Source of the DNA: Opitutaceae bacterium
GTDB taxonomy: Bacteria > Verrucomicrobiota > Verrucomicrobiia > Opitutales > Opitutaceae
NCBI GenBank assembly: GCA_028691845.1
Contig: JAQUYL010000006.1
Coordinates: 83,522 to 147,521 of the forward strand
Length of the DNA stretch: 64,000 nt
Direction: 5' to 3'
The position numbers were made by a program, and so were the translations under genes. The notes under the pieces are model-generated. The model was given only the letters and a program-made list of their open reading frames with translations, had not been told where the DNA came from and did no database searches. Below are positions 8,974 through 17,571 of this stretch, one piece after another. Position 1 is the first letter of the stretch; every line of letters starts with the position of its first letter.

Positions 8974-9409
8974 AAATGGGAATGGGGAGGAGTGCCTCCC
9001 GGAAAAACAAACTAAATGGTGAAGCGAAGCCCAATCTCCAACCAATTTAATATTTTCACAGTAGGCAAACCTCCTGATCCTTTCTCCCGCCTGGTGGAAT
9101 ACGGGGGAGCTGCAGGGGTCCCCCCGCAGCAGCCGCCCTCTCGAATTGGTGGGCAAGCCAAGGCTTCACCCCCTCCGGCAGGGACGGATGAAGTCCGCTC
9201 CGGTGTCAGACGGCGCGGTCTCCGAACTTCAGTGAAGACCGCTTCCATGAGCGAAGGATTTGGGAGACGACGCCGAAGGCCTGAGTGGCAATTTGTTGCC
9301 GGTCTCGCCTGAATTCGTTTTTCTTCCGCCGTCATCCCCCGGCATAACGCCTGCTGGCCTTCTTCCCTTGCTCCCGCCCATCTCTCCCTCTACCGATCCG
9401 ACATTTTCG
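8974..9409. other. 436-base intergenic region with strong hairpin, between divergent permease and hemE
   Basis: No convincing gene. It separates the minus-strand permease from plus-strand hemE. It contains a strong hairpin at 9109-9130 (GCTGC/GCAGC arms extended by G/C pairs) and, on the minus strand about 90-115 bases before the permease, 'GGATCAGGAGGTTTGCC', which resembles the 3' end of cobalamin riboswitches. The rest of that riboswitch consensus is not recognisable. Confidence 0.3.
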
Positions 9410-10435
9410 ATGACATCCCGCGACCGCTTTCTCGCCGCCTGCGCCTGCCAGCCCCTCGACCGTCCCCCGCTCTGGATCATGCGCCAGGCCGGTCGCTACC
9501 TGCCCGAATACCGCGCCTTGAAGGAGAAGCATTCCTTTCTCGAAATGGTGCGCACGCCGGAACTGGCGGCCGAGGTCACGCTGCAGCCGTTGCGCCGCTT
9601 CGCCTTCGATGCCGCCATCATTTTCTCCGACATTCTCGTGGTCCCCGAGGCCCTGGGACAGGGCTATCATTTCAGGGAACAGGGCGGCATCGCGATGGAT
9701 TACCGGCTCGAAACCCCGGATCAACTCGCCCGGCTTTCGCCCGATGGCGTACCGCAAAAACTTTCCTACGTGGCGGACACACTACGGCTGGTGAGGACCG
9801 CTCTCGCCGGCCAGTCCGCCCTCCTCGGTTTCGGCGGCTCTCCCTGGACGCTCGCCACCTACATGCTGGAAGGCGGCAGTGCCGACGACTTTGAACGCAG
9901 CAAGTTCGTGTTCTACTCCGACCGCGCCTACTTCGACGCCCTGCTGGAGAAGATCACGGCTGCGCTGATCGCGTATTTTCAGATGCAGATCGCCGCCGGC
10001 GCCGACGCCATTCAGATCTTCGATTCGTGGGGTGGCATCGTGGCCGGTCCGGACTACGAAGCCGCGTCGCTGCGCTGGATCCGCCGGATTCTCGCCGCGC
10101 TCCCCAAGGATTTTCCCGTCATTCTCTACGCAAAGGGCGCGGCGAGCCATCTGACTGACCAGGCCTTCTGCGGCGCACGCGTGCTGGGAGTCGATTGGAC
10201 CATCGACCTCGCGGTGGCCCGGCGGCTGGTGCCGGACAACGTTGCCCTGCAAGGCAACCTCGATCCGGTGTTGCTGACTACCACGCCTGAGGTCGTCCGA
10301 CGCGAAGCCACGCGCCTGCTCGATTCGCTGCGCGGCTCCCGCGGCCATATCTGCAACCTCGGCCACGGCATTCTGCCGTCCGCCAGGCTGGATTGCGTTG
10401 CCACCCTCGTCGACACCGTGATCAATTGGAAATAA
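9410..10435 (+). CDS. hemE: uroporphyrinogen decarboxylase
   Basis: This cytosolic enzyme removes four acetate carboxyls from uroporphyrinogen III to make coproporphyrinogen III in haem synthesis. The 341-residue frame has the N-terminal signature 'PPLWIMRQAGRYLPEYR' with the two substrate-binding arginines, the catalytic aspartate in 'IIFSDILVVPEALGQ', then 'GFGGSPWTLATYMLEG', 'IQIFDSWGG' and the C-terminal 'NLGHGILP'. The start at 9410 (MTSRDRFLAAC) fits the family; an upstream in-frame ATG at 9260 would add an unconserved 50-residue proline-rich tail. hemG starts 4 bases after the stop. Confidence 0.96.
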   Translation: MTSRDRFLAACACQPLDRPPLWIMRQAGRYLPEYRALKEKHSFLEMVRTPELAAEVTLQPLRRFAFDAAIIFSDILVVPEALGQGYHFREQGGIAMDYRLETPDQLARLSPDGVPQKLSYVADTLRLVRTALAGQSALLGFGGSPWTLATYMLEGGSADDFERSKFVFYSDRAYFDALLEKITAALIAYFQMQIAAGADAIQIFDSWGGIVAGPDYEAASLRWIRRILAALPKDFPVILYAKGAASHLTDQAFCGARVLGVDWTIDLAVARRLVPDNVALQGNLDPVLLTTTPEVVRREATRLLDSLRGSRGHICNLGHGILPSARLDCVATLVDTVINWK

Positions 10436-10439
10436 GCCC

Positions 10440-11822
10440 ATGTCCTCATTTGCCCCAAAATCCATTGCGGTGATCGGCGGCGGCCTTACCGGCCTCACCG
10501 CCGCCTACCGGTTGAACCGGCTCGGCCACCGCGTCACCGTGTTCGAGCAATCGCCCCGCATAGGTGGCTCGATCGTCTCCACCGTCAAGGAGGGATTCCT
10601 GATCGAAGGCGGTCCCAATGCGCTGCAACTGGGCGAGCCCGAATTGGTCACGCTCCTCACCGAGCTCGGGATCGACGCCGAGAAGCAAATCGCGGCGCCG
10701 GCGGCCAAGAAACGGTTCATCGTCCGTCAGGGCCGGTTGATGGCCACGCCCTCCTCTCCACCCTCCGCCCTCGGAACTCCCCTGTTTTCGCTGCGCACCA
10801 AGCTGGGCATTTTCTGGGAGATGACCTACCGCCGCCGGGAGCGCGCCACCGATATCAGCCTGGCTGAATTTGTGCGATCGCATTTCGGCCAGGAGGCGGT
10901 CGATTACGCGCTGAATCCGTTTGTCTCGGGCGTCTACGCCGGCGATCCCGAAAAACTGTCCACTCGCCATTCCTTCCCGACCCTCTGGCAGATCGAACGC
11001 ACACACGGTTCCATCCTGCGCGGCATGATGGCGCTCGCGAAGGAGCGCCGGGCCCGGGGCCAAGGCGGCGTCCCTCCCCTGGTCTCGTTCCCGCGCGGCC
11101 TGCAAACGCTGCCCGACACACTGGCGGCGCGGCTGCCCGCCGGGACGGTGCGGACCAACACCCACGTCACCAACGTCATTCCCGGACGGCCGTGGAAGCT
11201 CATCACCGTCGGCGCGGGAACCACGTCCACTGCGGAATTCGACCAATTGGTCCTGGCCGTCCCGGCCGCCTCGCTGGCCGCGCTGGTTTTCGGCACACTG
11301 GGCGAACGCCCGCTCGCCGCCCTTGAACATCTGCCCCATCCGCCGGTCAGTTCGCTCTTTCTCGGATTCAAGCGCGAACAGGTGTCCCATCCGCTTGACG
11401 GATTCGGCGGCCTGGTGCCCGCCATCGAACACCGGAAAATCCTCGGCGTCCTGTTTTCGTCGACCCTGTTTCCGGGCCGGGCGCCAGCCGGCCATGTCGG
11501 CCTCACTGTCTTTGCCGGCGGCATGCGCCAGCCCGAGATTGCGCGTCTCCCCACCGACGCGCTTGTCGCCGAAGTTGCACCCGACTTGCGTGACCTGGTC
11601 GGCGCTAAGGGCGAGCCCGTATTCGTCCAGCACTCCTTCTGGCCGCACGCCATCCCACAGTATAATCTCGGGCACGAACGATTCCTCGACGCCATGGCTG
11701 ATTGCGAATCCCGGCACCCGGGGCTGTTCATCGGCGGCAACTGCCGGGACGGCATTGCGCTGCCCAATTGCGTCAAAAGCGGGCTGAATCTTGCCCGGCG
11801 CGCCGACGAAACCGCCGCCTGA
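10440..11822 (+). CDS. hemG: protoporphyrinogen oxidase (FAD, HemG/HemY type)
   Basis: An FAD-dependent oxidase of 460 residues that converts protoporphyrinogen IX (or coproporphyrinogen III in the actinobacterial-type branch) to the porphyrin. The N-terminal dinucleotide fold is 'AVIGGGLTGLTAAYRLNRLGHRVTVFEQ' region (GxGxxG with the terminal acidic residue), followed by 'GGSIVSTVKEGFLIEGGPNAL', and the C-terminal FAD-binding 'FIGGNCRDGIALPNCVKSG'. It is 4 bases downstream of hemE, so translational coupling is likely. No hemH is visible nearby. Whether the protoporphyrin- or coproporphyrin-dependent route is used cannot be decided here. Confidence 0.93.
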   Translation: MSSFAPKSIAVIGGGLTGLTAAYRLNRLGHRVTVFEQSPRIGGSIVSTVKEGFLIEGGPNALQLGEPELVTLLTELGIDAEKQIAAPAAKKRFIVRQGRLMATPSSPPSALGTPLFSLRTKLGIFWEMTYRRRERATDISLAEFVRSHFGQEAVDYALNPFVSGVYAGDPEKLSTRHSFPTLWQIERTHGSILRGMMALAKERRARGQGGVPPLVSFPRGLQTLPDTLAARLPAGTVRTNTHVTNVIPGRPWKLITVGAGTTSTAEFDQLVLAVPAASLAALVFGTLGERPLAALEHLPHPPVSSLFLGFKREQVSHPLDGFGGLVPAIEHRKILGVLFSSTLFPGRAPAGHVGLTVFAGGMRQPEIARLPTDALVAEVAPDLRDLVGAKGEPVFVQHSFWPHAIPQYNLGHERFLDAMADCESRHPGLFIGGNCRDGIALPNCVKSGLNLARRADETAA

Positions 11823-11872
11823 CCGTCGCCCGTTTGTGCCACCGGATGGCCGGGGCCAGCGCGACCGACACG

Positions 11873-11956
11873 GGAGGGCGCGCCCTCTCCATACCCCCCC
11901 CGAGCCGTCCAGGCAGGACACGCCGGAGTGGGGCCGGCTGGATAGGCGCGCCCTCC
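11873..11956. repeat. inverted repeat, 12-bp arms around 60-base spacer
   Basis: GGAGGGCGCGCC at 11873-11884 is perfectly complementary to GGCGCGCCCTCC at 11945-11956. Each arm also contains the self-complementary GGCGCGCC core. It lies just after hemG and could be a REP-like element or a bulky hairpin at the transcript end. Confidence 0.5.
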
Positions 11957-12151
11957 AGCAGAGTCCCCTGGTCGGGCCCCGGTCATGGCTGCTGGAACGA
12001 CGGCTCCCGGCCCGCCAGACTCCGGATAATTCCCCAACACGATATTTCCCCAATGATTTCGTCCGGCAAAGCCGATTGGCGGGTCGATCGCTGATGATTG
12101 CTTACGGCGAGGAACGCCCGAAAAATCGCGGAAAATGAACCCCATCTCCCC

Positions 12152-12179
12152 TTGACTCCGGGTAGTGATGGAGTAGCCT
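12152..12179 (+). promoter_or_regulatory. candidate ileS promoter
   Basis: TTGACT at 12152-12157 and TAGCCT at 12174-12179 with a 16-base spacer. Transcription would begin about 10 bases before the ileS start codon, leaving a very short leader. Confidence 0.45.
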
Positions 12180-12196
12180 GCCGCCCCTTATTTCCA

Positions 12197-15037
12197 ATGG
12201 CGCAAGACCTGAAAGACACATTGTTGTTGCCGAGGACAGACTTTCCAATGCGGGCCAGTCTCGTCCATCGCGAGCCGGCCCGGATCGCGCATTGGGGAAA
12301 ACTCGGACTGTACGACGCCATCCAGAGAAAACGCGCCTCCGGCCCCGCATTCGTGCTGCACGACGGACCGCCCTTCACCAATGGCGACGTCCATATCGGC
12401 ACGGCGCTGAACAAAACGCTCAAGGACATCACCAACCGTTTCAAGTCCATGCGCGGATTCCGCACCCCCTACGTGCCCGGCTGGGATTGCCACGGCCTGC
12501 CCATCGAGCAGAAGGTGGCACGTGAGCTGCAGGAAACAAAACAGCAGGTCTCGACGGCTGAATTGCGTCAGCGGTGCGATGATTTTTCGGAGAGCTGGAT
12601 TGCCAAGCAGACCGCGCAGTTCAAGCGCCTGGGCGTACTCGCCGACTGGCCCAACCAGTACAAGACGAAGACGCCCGCATTCGAGGGTGACGTCCTGCGC
12701 ACCTTTGCCGCCTTTGTCGAGAAGGGGCTAATCTACCGCAGCAAAAAGCCCGTTTACTGGTCGATCCCGTTTGAAACCGCCCTCGCCGAGGCGGAAATCG
12801 AATACAAGGACCATGTCAGCCCGTCGATCTGGGTGAAATTTCCAGTGCCGCCCGCCGAGGCTGGCAAATTCGGACTCCCGTCCGACAAACCTCTTTCCAT
12901 CGTCATCTGGACCACCACGCCGTGGACTCTGCCGGCCAACCTCGCCATTGCGCTGCACCCGGAAATCGCCTATGTCGTGGCCGACACCGGCGAGGAACGT
13001 CTGATCGTCGCCCAAGCCCTGCTGGAATCCGTCCGCACCGCTGCCGGCCTGGCCGAACCGGCCATAGTGACGACGCTGACCGGTGCCAGGCTGGAGAAGC
13101 TGCAGGCCCGTCATCCCTTTATCGACCGCGCCTCGCCTGTCGTGCTCGCCGACTACGTCACGACCGACAGCGGCACCGGCTGCGTGCACACCGCCCCGGG
13201 CCACGGACAGGAGGACTACCAGACGGGACTCAAGTACGGCCTCGAGATCTACTGCCCGGTGGCCGACGACGGCCGATTCATCGACGACGGACGCATGCCC
13301 GCCGACCTCGTCGGTCTTGCGACGCTCGAAACCGGCGAGGATCTGGCCAAAAAGCGCACCTCCCCCGCCAACGTCGCCGTGCTCAAGAAGCTGGCAGCCA
13401 CCGGCACCCTGCTGGCCAAGCAGTCCTTCACGCACAGCTACCCCCACTGCTGGCGCTCGAAGACGCCCATCGTGTTCCGCGCCGTCGACCAGTGGTTCGT
13501 CTCCCTCGACAAAAGCGGCATGAGGCAGAACGCGCTCGACGCCATCGGCCAGGTGCGGTGGGTGCCCGCGTGGGGGGAGGCCCGCATCCGCGGCGCCGTC
13601 GAGTCGCGCCCCGACTGGTGCATCAGCCGTCAGCGCGCCTGGGGTGTGCCCATCCCCGCTTTTTACGACGCCCAGAAGAACGCGTACCTCGACGCCGGCG
13701 TCGTCCGTGCCATCGCCGATAAAATTGCGCAACACGGCACCAATTTGTGGTTCAACGCCACGCCCGCGCAATTGCTCGATGGAGTTAAGCTGCCCGCAGG
13801 CTGGCCCGCGCCCTCCGAGCTGGTGGCCGGCCGCGACACGCTCGATGTATGGATCGATTCCGGTTCGACACATGCCGCCACGTTGCGCCACGGGGTCGGC
13901 GGCACGCGCTGGCCGGCCGACCTTTACCTGGAAGGCAGCGACCAGCACCGGGGGTGGTTCCAGTCGTCGCTCTGGTGCGGCGTTATTGCTCACGGCGGCG
14001 CCCCCTACCGCACGGTGCTTACCCACGGCTTCATCGTCGACGAGGATCGCAGGAAGATCTCAAAGAGCAGCACCTACGAAAAACCGCAGACGAGCGACGC
14101 TTATGTCGCCGATTATGGGGCCGACGTCATCCGGCTGTGGATTTCCTCGCAGGATTTCCGCGACGACATTCCGATCTCCAAGGAAATCCTGTCCCACGTG
14201 GGCGAGACCTACCGGCTTTTCCGCAACACGTTTCGCTTTCAGCTCTCCACCCTCTTCGATTTTGATCCGGCCGTCCACTCCGTGCCCGTCGCTGCCATGG
14301 ACCGGCTTGACCGCTGGGTGCTGCACGAGACCTCCGAACTGCTGCGCCAGTGCACCGACGCCTACGAAAACTACGAGTACCACCGAGTCTATCATCTCTG
14401 CAACCAGTTCTGCTCCGTCACGCTCTCGGCCACCTATCACGATATTCTCAAGGACCGTCTGTACACCCTGGAGGCCTCCCATCCGAGACGGCGCTCGTCG
14501 CAGACGGCGATCCACCATGTCTTCACGACGCTGGTGAGGATTCTTGCACCCATCGTCACGCTCACGACTGACGAGGCCTGGAGTTATGGCACCGCCCGGC
14601 TGGAATACTCGATGGATTCCGTGCACCTGCAGGACTGGCCCGTGGCGCCGGCTGGCTGGACGAATGCGGAAATCGAGGACGACTTTACCGCCCTGCTCAA
14701 GGTCCGCGCCGCGGTCAACGAAGCCATCGAGCCGCTGCGCGCGGCGGGCCGATTGGGCAAATCGCTCGATGCCGCTGTCACCCTGACCGCCGACCCGACC
14801 GATCCGGTCGGCCGAATCCTGGAAAAATACGCCGATTTGCTGCCCGAACTGTTCATCGTATCTCACGTGTCCCGGAAGACAGAAGCCAAAGCCCCGGCTG
14901 AAGTGCGCATTTCTGTCAACCACGCCAACGAACTCGGTTATGTCCGATGCCCGCGCTGCTGGCGCTGGGTGCCGGCCCTAGCCTCCTCGCCGCATGGGGA
15001 TGTCTGTCCTCGGTGCCGCGAAGCCCTCAACTCCTGA
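12197..15037 (+). CDS. ileS: isoleucyl-tRNA synthetase
   Basis: A 946-residue class I synthetase that charges tRNA-Ile and edits mis-activated valine. The start 'MAQDLKDTLLLPRTDFPMRA' matches the bacterial IleS N-terminus, so the upstream in-frame ATG at 12098 is rejected. The HIGH-type motif is 'NGDVHIGTALNK', the editing domain carries 'WTTTPWTLPANLAI' and 'GTGCVHTAPGHGQEDY', and the KMSKS-type loop is 'DRRKISKSSTYEK'. The C-terminal zinc ribbon (CPRC... CPRC) is intact. It heads an operon with the dksA-like gene 10 bases downstream and lspA; ileS-lspA adjacency is common in bacteria. Confidence 0.98.
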   Translation: MAQDLKDTLLLPRTDFPMRASLVHREPARIAHWGKLGLYDAIQRKRASGPAFVLHDGPPFTNGDVHIGTALNKTLKDITNRFKSMRGFRTPYVPGWDCHGLPIEQKVARELQETKQQVSTAELRQRCDDFSESWIAKQTAQFKRLGVLADWPNQYKTKTPAFEGDVLRTFAAFVEKGLIYRSKKPVYWSIPFETALAEAEIEYKDHVSPSIWVKFPVPPAEAGKFGLPSDKPLSIVIWTTTPWTLPANLAIALHPEIAYVVADTGEERLIVAQALLESVRTAAGLAEPAIVTTLTGARLEKLQARHPFIDRASPVVLADYVTTDSGTGCVHTAPGHGQEDYQTGLKYGLEIYCPVADDGRFIDDGRMPADLVGLATLETGEDLAKKRTSPANVAVLKKLAATGTLLAKQSFTHSYPHCWRSKTPIVFRAVDQWFVSLDKSGMRQNALDAIGQVRWVPAWGEARIRGAVESRPDWCISRQRAWGVPIPAFYDAQKNAYLDAGVVRAIADKIAQHGTNLWFNATPAQLLDGVKLPAGWPAPSELVAGRDTLDVWIDSGSTHAATLRHGVGGTRWPADLYLEGSDQHRGWFQSSLWCGVIAHGGAPYRTVLTHGFIVDEDRRKISKSSTYEKPQTSDAYVADYGADVIRLWISSQDFRDDIPISKEILSHVGETYRLFRNTFRFQLSTLFDFDPAVHSVPVAAMDRLDRWVLHETSELLRQCTDAYENYEYHRVYHLCNQFCSVTLSATYHDILKDRLYTLEASHPRRRSSQTAIHHVFTTLVRILAPIVTLTTDEAWSYGTARLEYSMDSVHLQDWPVAPAGWTNAEIEDDFTALLKVRAAVNEAIEPLRAAGRLGKSLDAAVTLTADPTDPVGRILEKYADLLPELFIVSHVSRKTEAKAPAEVRISVNHANELGYVRCPRCWRWVPALASSPHGDVCPRCREALNS

Positions 15038-15047
15038 TCTCCCCGCC

Positions 15048-15956
15048 ATGGCCAAGTCCAAGAAAACCACCCATCCTCGGAAACCCGCAAAGACTACCAA
15101 GCCGGCCGCCAAGGCGAGGCACACGAAAAAAGCCACCCCTCCGGCCAGGGTCCGCCCGAACCGGCCTGCCCCGGCCAAGGGTCCGGTTGGCCGGAAACCC
15201 ACGACCCAGAACGCACTGAAGCGGAAGATTCACGAGAGCAAAAGTGCCAAGGCCATCGCCTTCACCCTCGATGAAGTGCGCGAAATTGCCCGGCACAACG
15301 AACAACGCACCGAGCACACCGCCGACACTCTGGCGGCCAGGACCGGAAAGGCCGCGACCAACCACAAGCACGCCACCGCTGGAAACCGGGTCGGTCATGC
15401 CCATAAACCGCATCACGTGAAGGCCGCCTCCCTCTCAGAAATCCTCGGCATCAGTCATGGCAAGGCCCCGCGGCATGCGACGCTTGCCGAAGACGAGATC
15501 CCTGACAAATACCGGCGTTGCTATCGGCTGCTCATTGAGCTCCGCAACCATGTCCTGGGCCAGCTTGACACTCACACCGAGGAAACCCTGCGCAAATCGG
15601 CCAAGGAGGACTCGGGCGATCTCTCAGGCTATGGCCAGCATATGGCCGACGCCGGCACCGATACCTTCGACCGCGACTTTGCCCTAAGCCTGGTTTCCAA
15701 TGAGCAGGAGGCCCTGGCTGAAATCGAGGCCGCGATTATGCGCCTCCGCAACGGTACCTACGGCATCTGCGAAGTGACCGGCAAGCCCATCGCGCGGGAC
15801 CGCCTGCTGGCCGTGCCCTTCGCCCGTTATTCGACCGAGGCCCAGAAACAGGTGGAACGGCATTCCCACCGAGCGCAGCAGCGCGGCGGTCTGTTCGCTG
15901 ATGCCGCGACGGAAGAGGGCGGGAAACTCCCGGAAGAAGACGCGGGAGACGAATAG
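15048..15956 (+). CDS. TraR/DksA-family protein with long basic N-terminal extension
   Basis: A 302-residue protein. Residues 1 to about 70 are a Lys/Ala/Pro/Thr-rich, probably disordered, histone-like tail; the C-terminal 150 residues form the DksA coiled coil ('RCYRLLIELRNHVLGQL...TDTFDRDFALSLVSNEQ') and the finger region 'GTYGICEVTGKPIARDRLLAVPFARYSTEAQ'. Classical DksA has four zinc cysteines; here only the first remains, a pattern met in PVC-group relatives. DksA proteins bind the RNA polymerase secondary channel and adjust initiation, mainly with ppGpp. The start at 15048 was chosen because it follows ileS by 10 bases and begins the basic tail. Confidence 0.85.
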   Translation: MAKSKKTTHPRKPAKTTKPAAKARHTKKATPPARVRPNRPAPAKGPVGRKPTTQNALKRKIHESKSAKAIAFTLDEVREIARHNEQRTEHTADTLAARTGKAATNHKHATAGNRVGHAHKPHHVKAASLSEILGISHGKAPRHATLAEDEIPDKYRRCYRLLIELRNHVLGQLDTHTEETLRKSAKEDSGDLSGYGQHMADAGTDTFDRDFALSLVSNEQEALAEIEAAIMRLRNGTYGICEVTGKPIARDRLLAVPFARYSTEAQKQVERHSHRAQQRGGLFADAATEEGGKLPEEDAGDE

Positions 15957-15974
15957 CCGCCGCCGCCAACTGTC

Positions 15975-16511
15975 TTGAGAGATCCCTCAACACCGGCGCC
16001 GCTTCCCCACCGCCTCCAGCGCCTGCGAGCCTATCGCTGGCTGCTCACTCTGGCCGGAGGAGTCCTCCTCCTAGACCAGTCCTCCAAGGGCTGGATCAGC
16101 GCCCGCTTGCCACTTCACAGTTACGGTCCCGACAGTGCCATCACGGTCGTCCCCGATTTCTTCTACATCGTCCATGTGGGCAACACCGGCGCCGCATGGA
16201 GCATGTTCTCCGGCAAGAGCCCTTTTCTCGCCTTGCTAGCCGCGGTCACGCTGGCCGCCATCTACCTGTGGCGGCACCAGCTCGGCCTCCGGCAGGCGAC
16301 TGCGCAAATCGCTTTCGGCCTGCTGACCGGCGGGATTGCCGGCAACCTGGTCGACCGTCTGGCGCACGGCTATGTGGTCGACTTTCTTGACTTCCACTTC
16401 GGCCCTTACACCTATCCCTCCTTCAATTTTGCGGACGCCTCCATTTGCGTCGGCGTTTTTCTCTACCTGATCTGGTCCGTGCGGCAGCCGGTGCCCCCAC
16501 GCGCTCCTTGA
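15975..16511 (+). CDS. lspA: lipoprotein signal peptidase (signal peptidase II)
   Basis: An inner-membrane aspartyl protease that cuts the signal peptide from prolipoproteins at the lipidated cysteine. The 178-residue frame has four hydrophobic segments, the first-helix motif 'LLLDQSSKGWI', 'VGNTGAAWSMFSG', and the two catalytic aspartates in 'NLVDRLAHGYVVDFLDF' and 'FNFADASICVGV'. The start is TTG at 15975, 18 bases after the dksA-like gene. It is likely co-transcribed with ileS. Confidence 0.95.
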   Translation: MRDPSTPAPLPHRLQRLRAYRWLLTLAGGVLLLDQSSKGWISARLPLHSYGPDSAITVVPDFFYIVHVGNTGAAWSMFSGKSPFLALLAAVTLAAIYLWRHQLGLRQATAQIAFGLLTGGIAGNLVDRLAHGYVVDFLDFHFGPYTYPSFNFADASICVGVFLYLIWSVRQPVPPRAP

Positions 16512-16542
16512 GCGGCGGGCGCGATCGCCCCCGCCGCCGGCT

Positions 16543-17418
16543 TCATTCCACGTTGGCGATCTGTTCGCGCACCCGCTCGAGTTCGTTTTTGAATTCGATG
16601 ACCACGCGCGCCATCGTCAGGTCGTTGGCCTTGCTGCCAATCGTGTGGATCTCCCGGCCGATCTCCTGCAGGATGAACTCCGCCTTGCGGCCAACCTCGC
16701 CCCCGCCACGCAGGTGGTGCATCAGCTGTTCCACATGGCTGCGCAGGCGCGTGATTTCCTCGCTGACATCGCAGCGATCGGCAAACAGCGCCACTTCCTT
16801 CAGCACCCGCTCATCATTCAAATCCAGTTCGAGCCCCGCCTGCCGCAGCCGCAGGAACAATTGCTCGCGATAGGCCCCAGGCACGTGGGGGGCCCGGCTG
16901 GCAATCGCCTCGAGGTGCCCGCGCAGTTTTTCAATCCGGCGCAGAAAATCGATCAACAGTGCCTCCCCCTCCCGGGCCCGCATGGCGGCAAAGGAGCGCA
17001 GCGCTTCCTCGATCGCGTTCATGGCGGCCGTTTTGGCGCCCCCGATGGGCGGCGCTTCCTCCGCCGCTTTCTTCTGCTCCCTCAGGATTTCCCAGAGCAG
17101 CTCTGGGGTCGGCTCGAACTTGAAGCCGCGGCCCGCAGCCAGTTTCTCCAGTTCGCCCAATGCCCGATCGACCGCCGTCCGATCCACTGGTGATTCTCCC
17201 GTCCGTCCCCCGCCCGAAACCACAAGCGCCACATGCACTTTGCCCCGCAGGGCCACTTTGCGCACGCGCTCGATGACCTCCGACTCCATCTCCGCCCAAT
17301 CCTCAGGCAAGGACACGGAGAGGTCGAGCCCCTTGCGGTTTACCGCGGTGATCTGCACCGTAAGCGTGTGCCGGCCGACTGCGGCGACCGCGCGGCCATA
17401 TCCTGTCATCGAGTTCAT
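16543..17418 (-). CDS. yicC: YicC family endoribonuclease-like protein
   Basis: A 291-residue protein close to E. coli YicC (287 residues) in length and layout: N-terminal 'MNSMTGYGRA', then 'VQITAVNRKGLDLSVSLPEDW', and C-terminal 'DRCDVSEEITRLRSHVEQL' with 'LQEIGREIHTIGSKAND'. Family members are single-strand RNA endonucleases that affect small-RNA turnover. The start at 17418 is preferred over an in-frame ATG at 17454 because 'NSMTGYGR' is the universal beginning. It is downstream of trpB on the same strand with a 153-base gap. Confidence 0.92.
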   Translation of the reverse strand: MNSMTGYGRAVAAVGRHTLTVQITAVNRKGLDLSVSLPEDWAEMESEVIERVRKVALRGKVHVALVVSGGGRTGESPVDRTAVDRALGELEKLAAGRGFKFEPTPELLWEILREQKKAAEEAPPIGGAKTAAMNAIEEALRSFAAMRAREGEALLIDFLRRIEKLRGHLEAIASRAPHVPGAYREQLFLRLRQAGLELDLNDERVLKEVALFADRCDVSEEITRLRSHVEQLMHHLRGGGEVGRKAEFILQEIGREIHTIGSKANDLTMARVVIEFKNELERVREQIANVE

Positions 17419-17571
17419 CGCGCCAAATCCAAACGTCAGGCCGCCAAATGCCAAAGAAAATCCGCCTCGGGAATTCCTCGATGGACGGGAATCCCCTGAT
17501 GCCTGCGGTCCGATCCGGACCTTAACCGGAACGCCGCTCCCTCGCCCCGGGGCCCGGAACCAGGCCGTGTT

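Larger units (their letters stand above)
11823..12196. other. 374-base intergenic region with inverted repeat before ileS
   Basis: No gene is supported. It contains a 12-bp inverted repeat (11873-11884 and 11945-11956) and the ileS promoter candidate near its right end. Confidence 0.5.

Noticed and set aside
8974..9300. Firm cobalamin riboswitch call
   Set aside because: Only the terminal CAGGAGGT..GCC-like segment fits; core motifs are missing, so it is kept only as a hypothesis.
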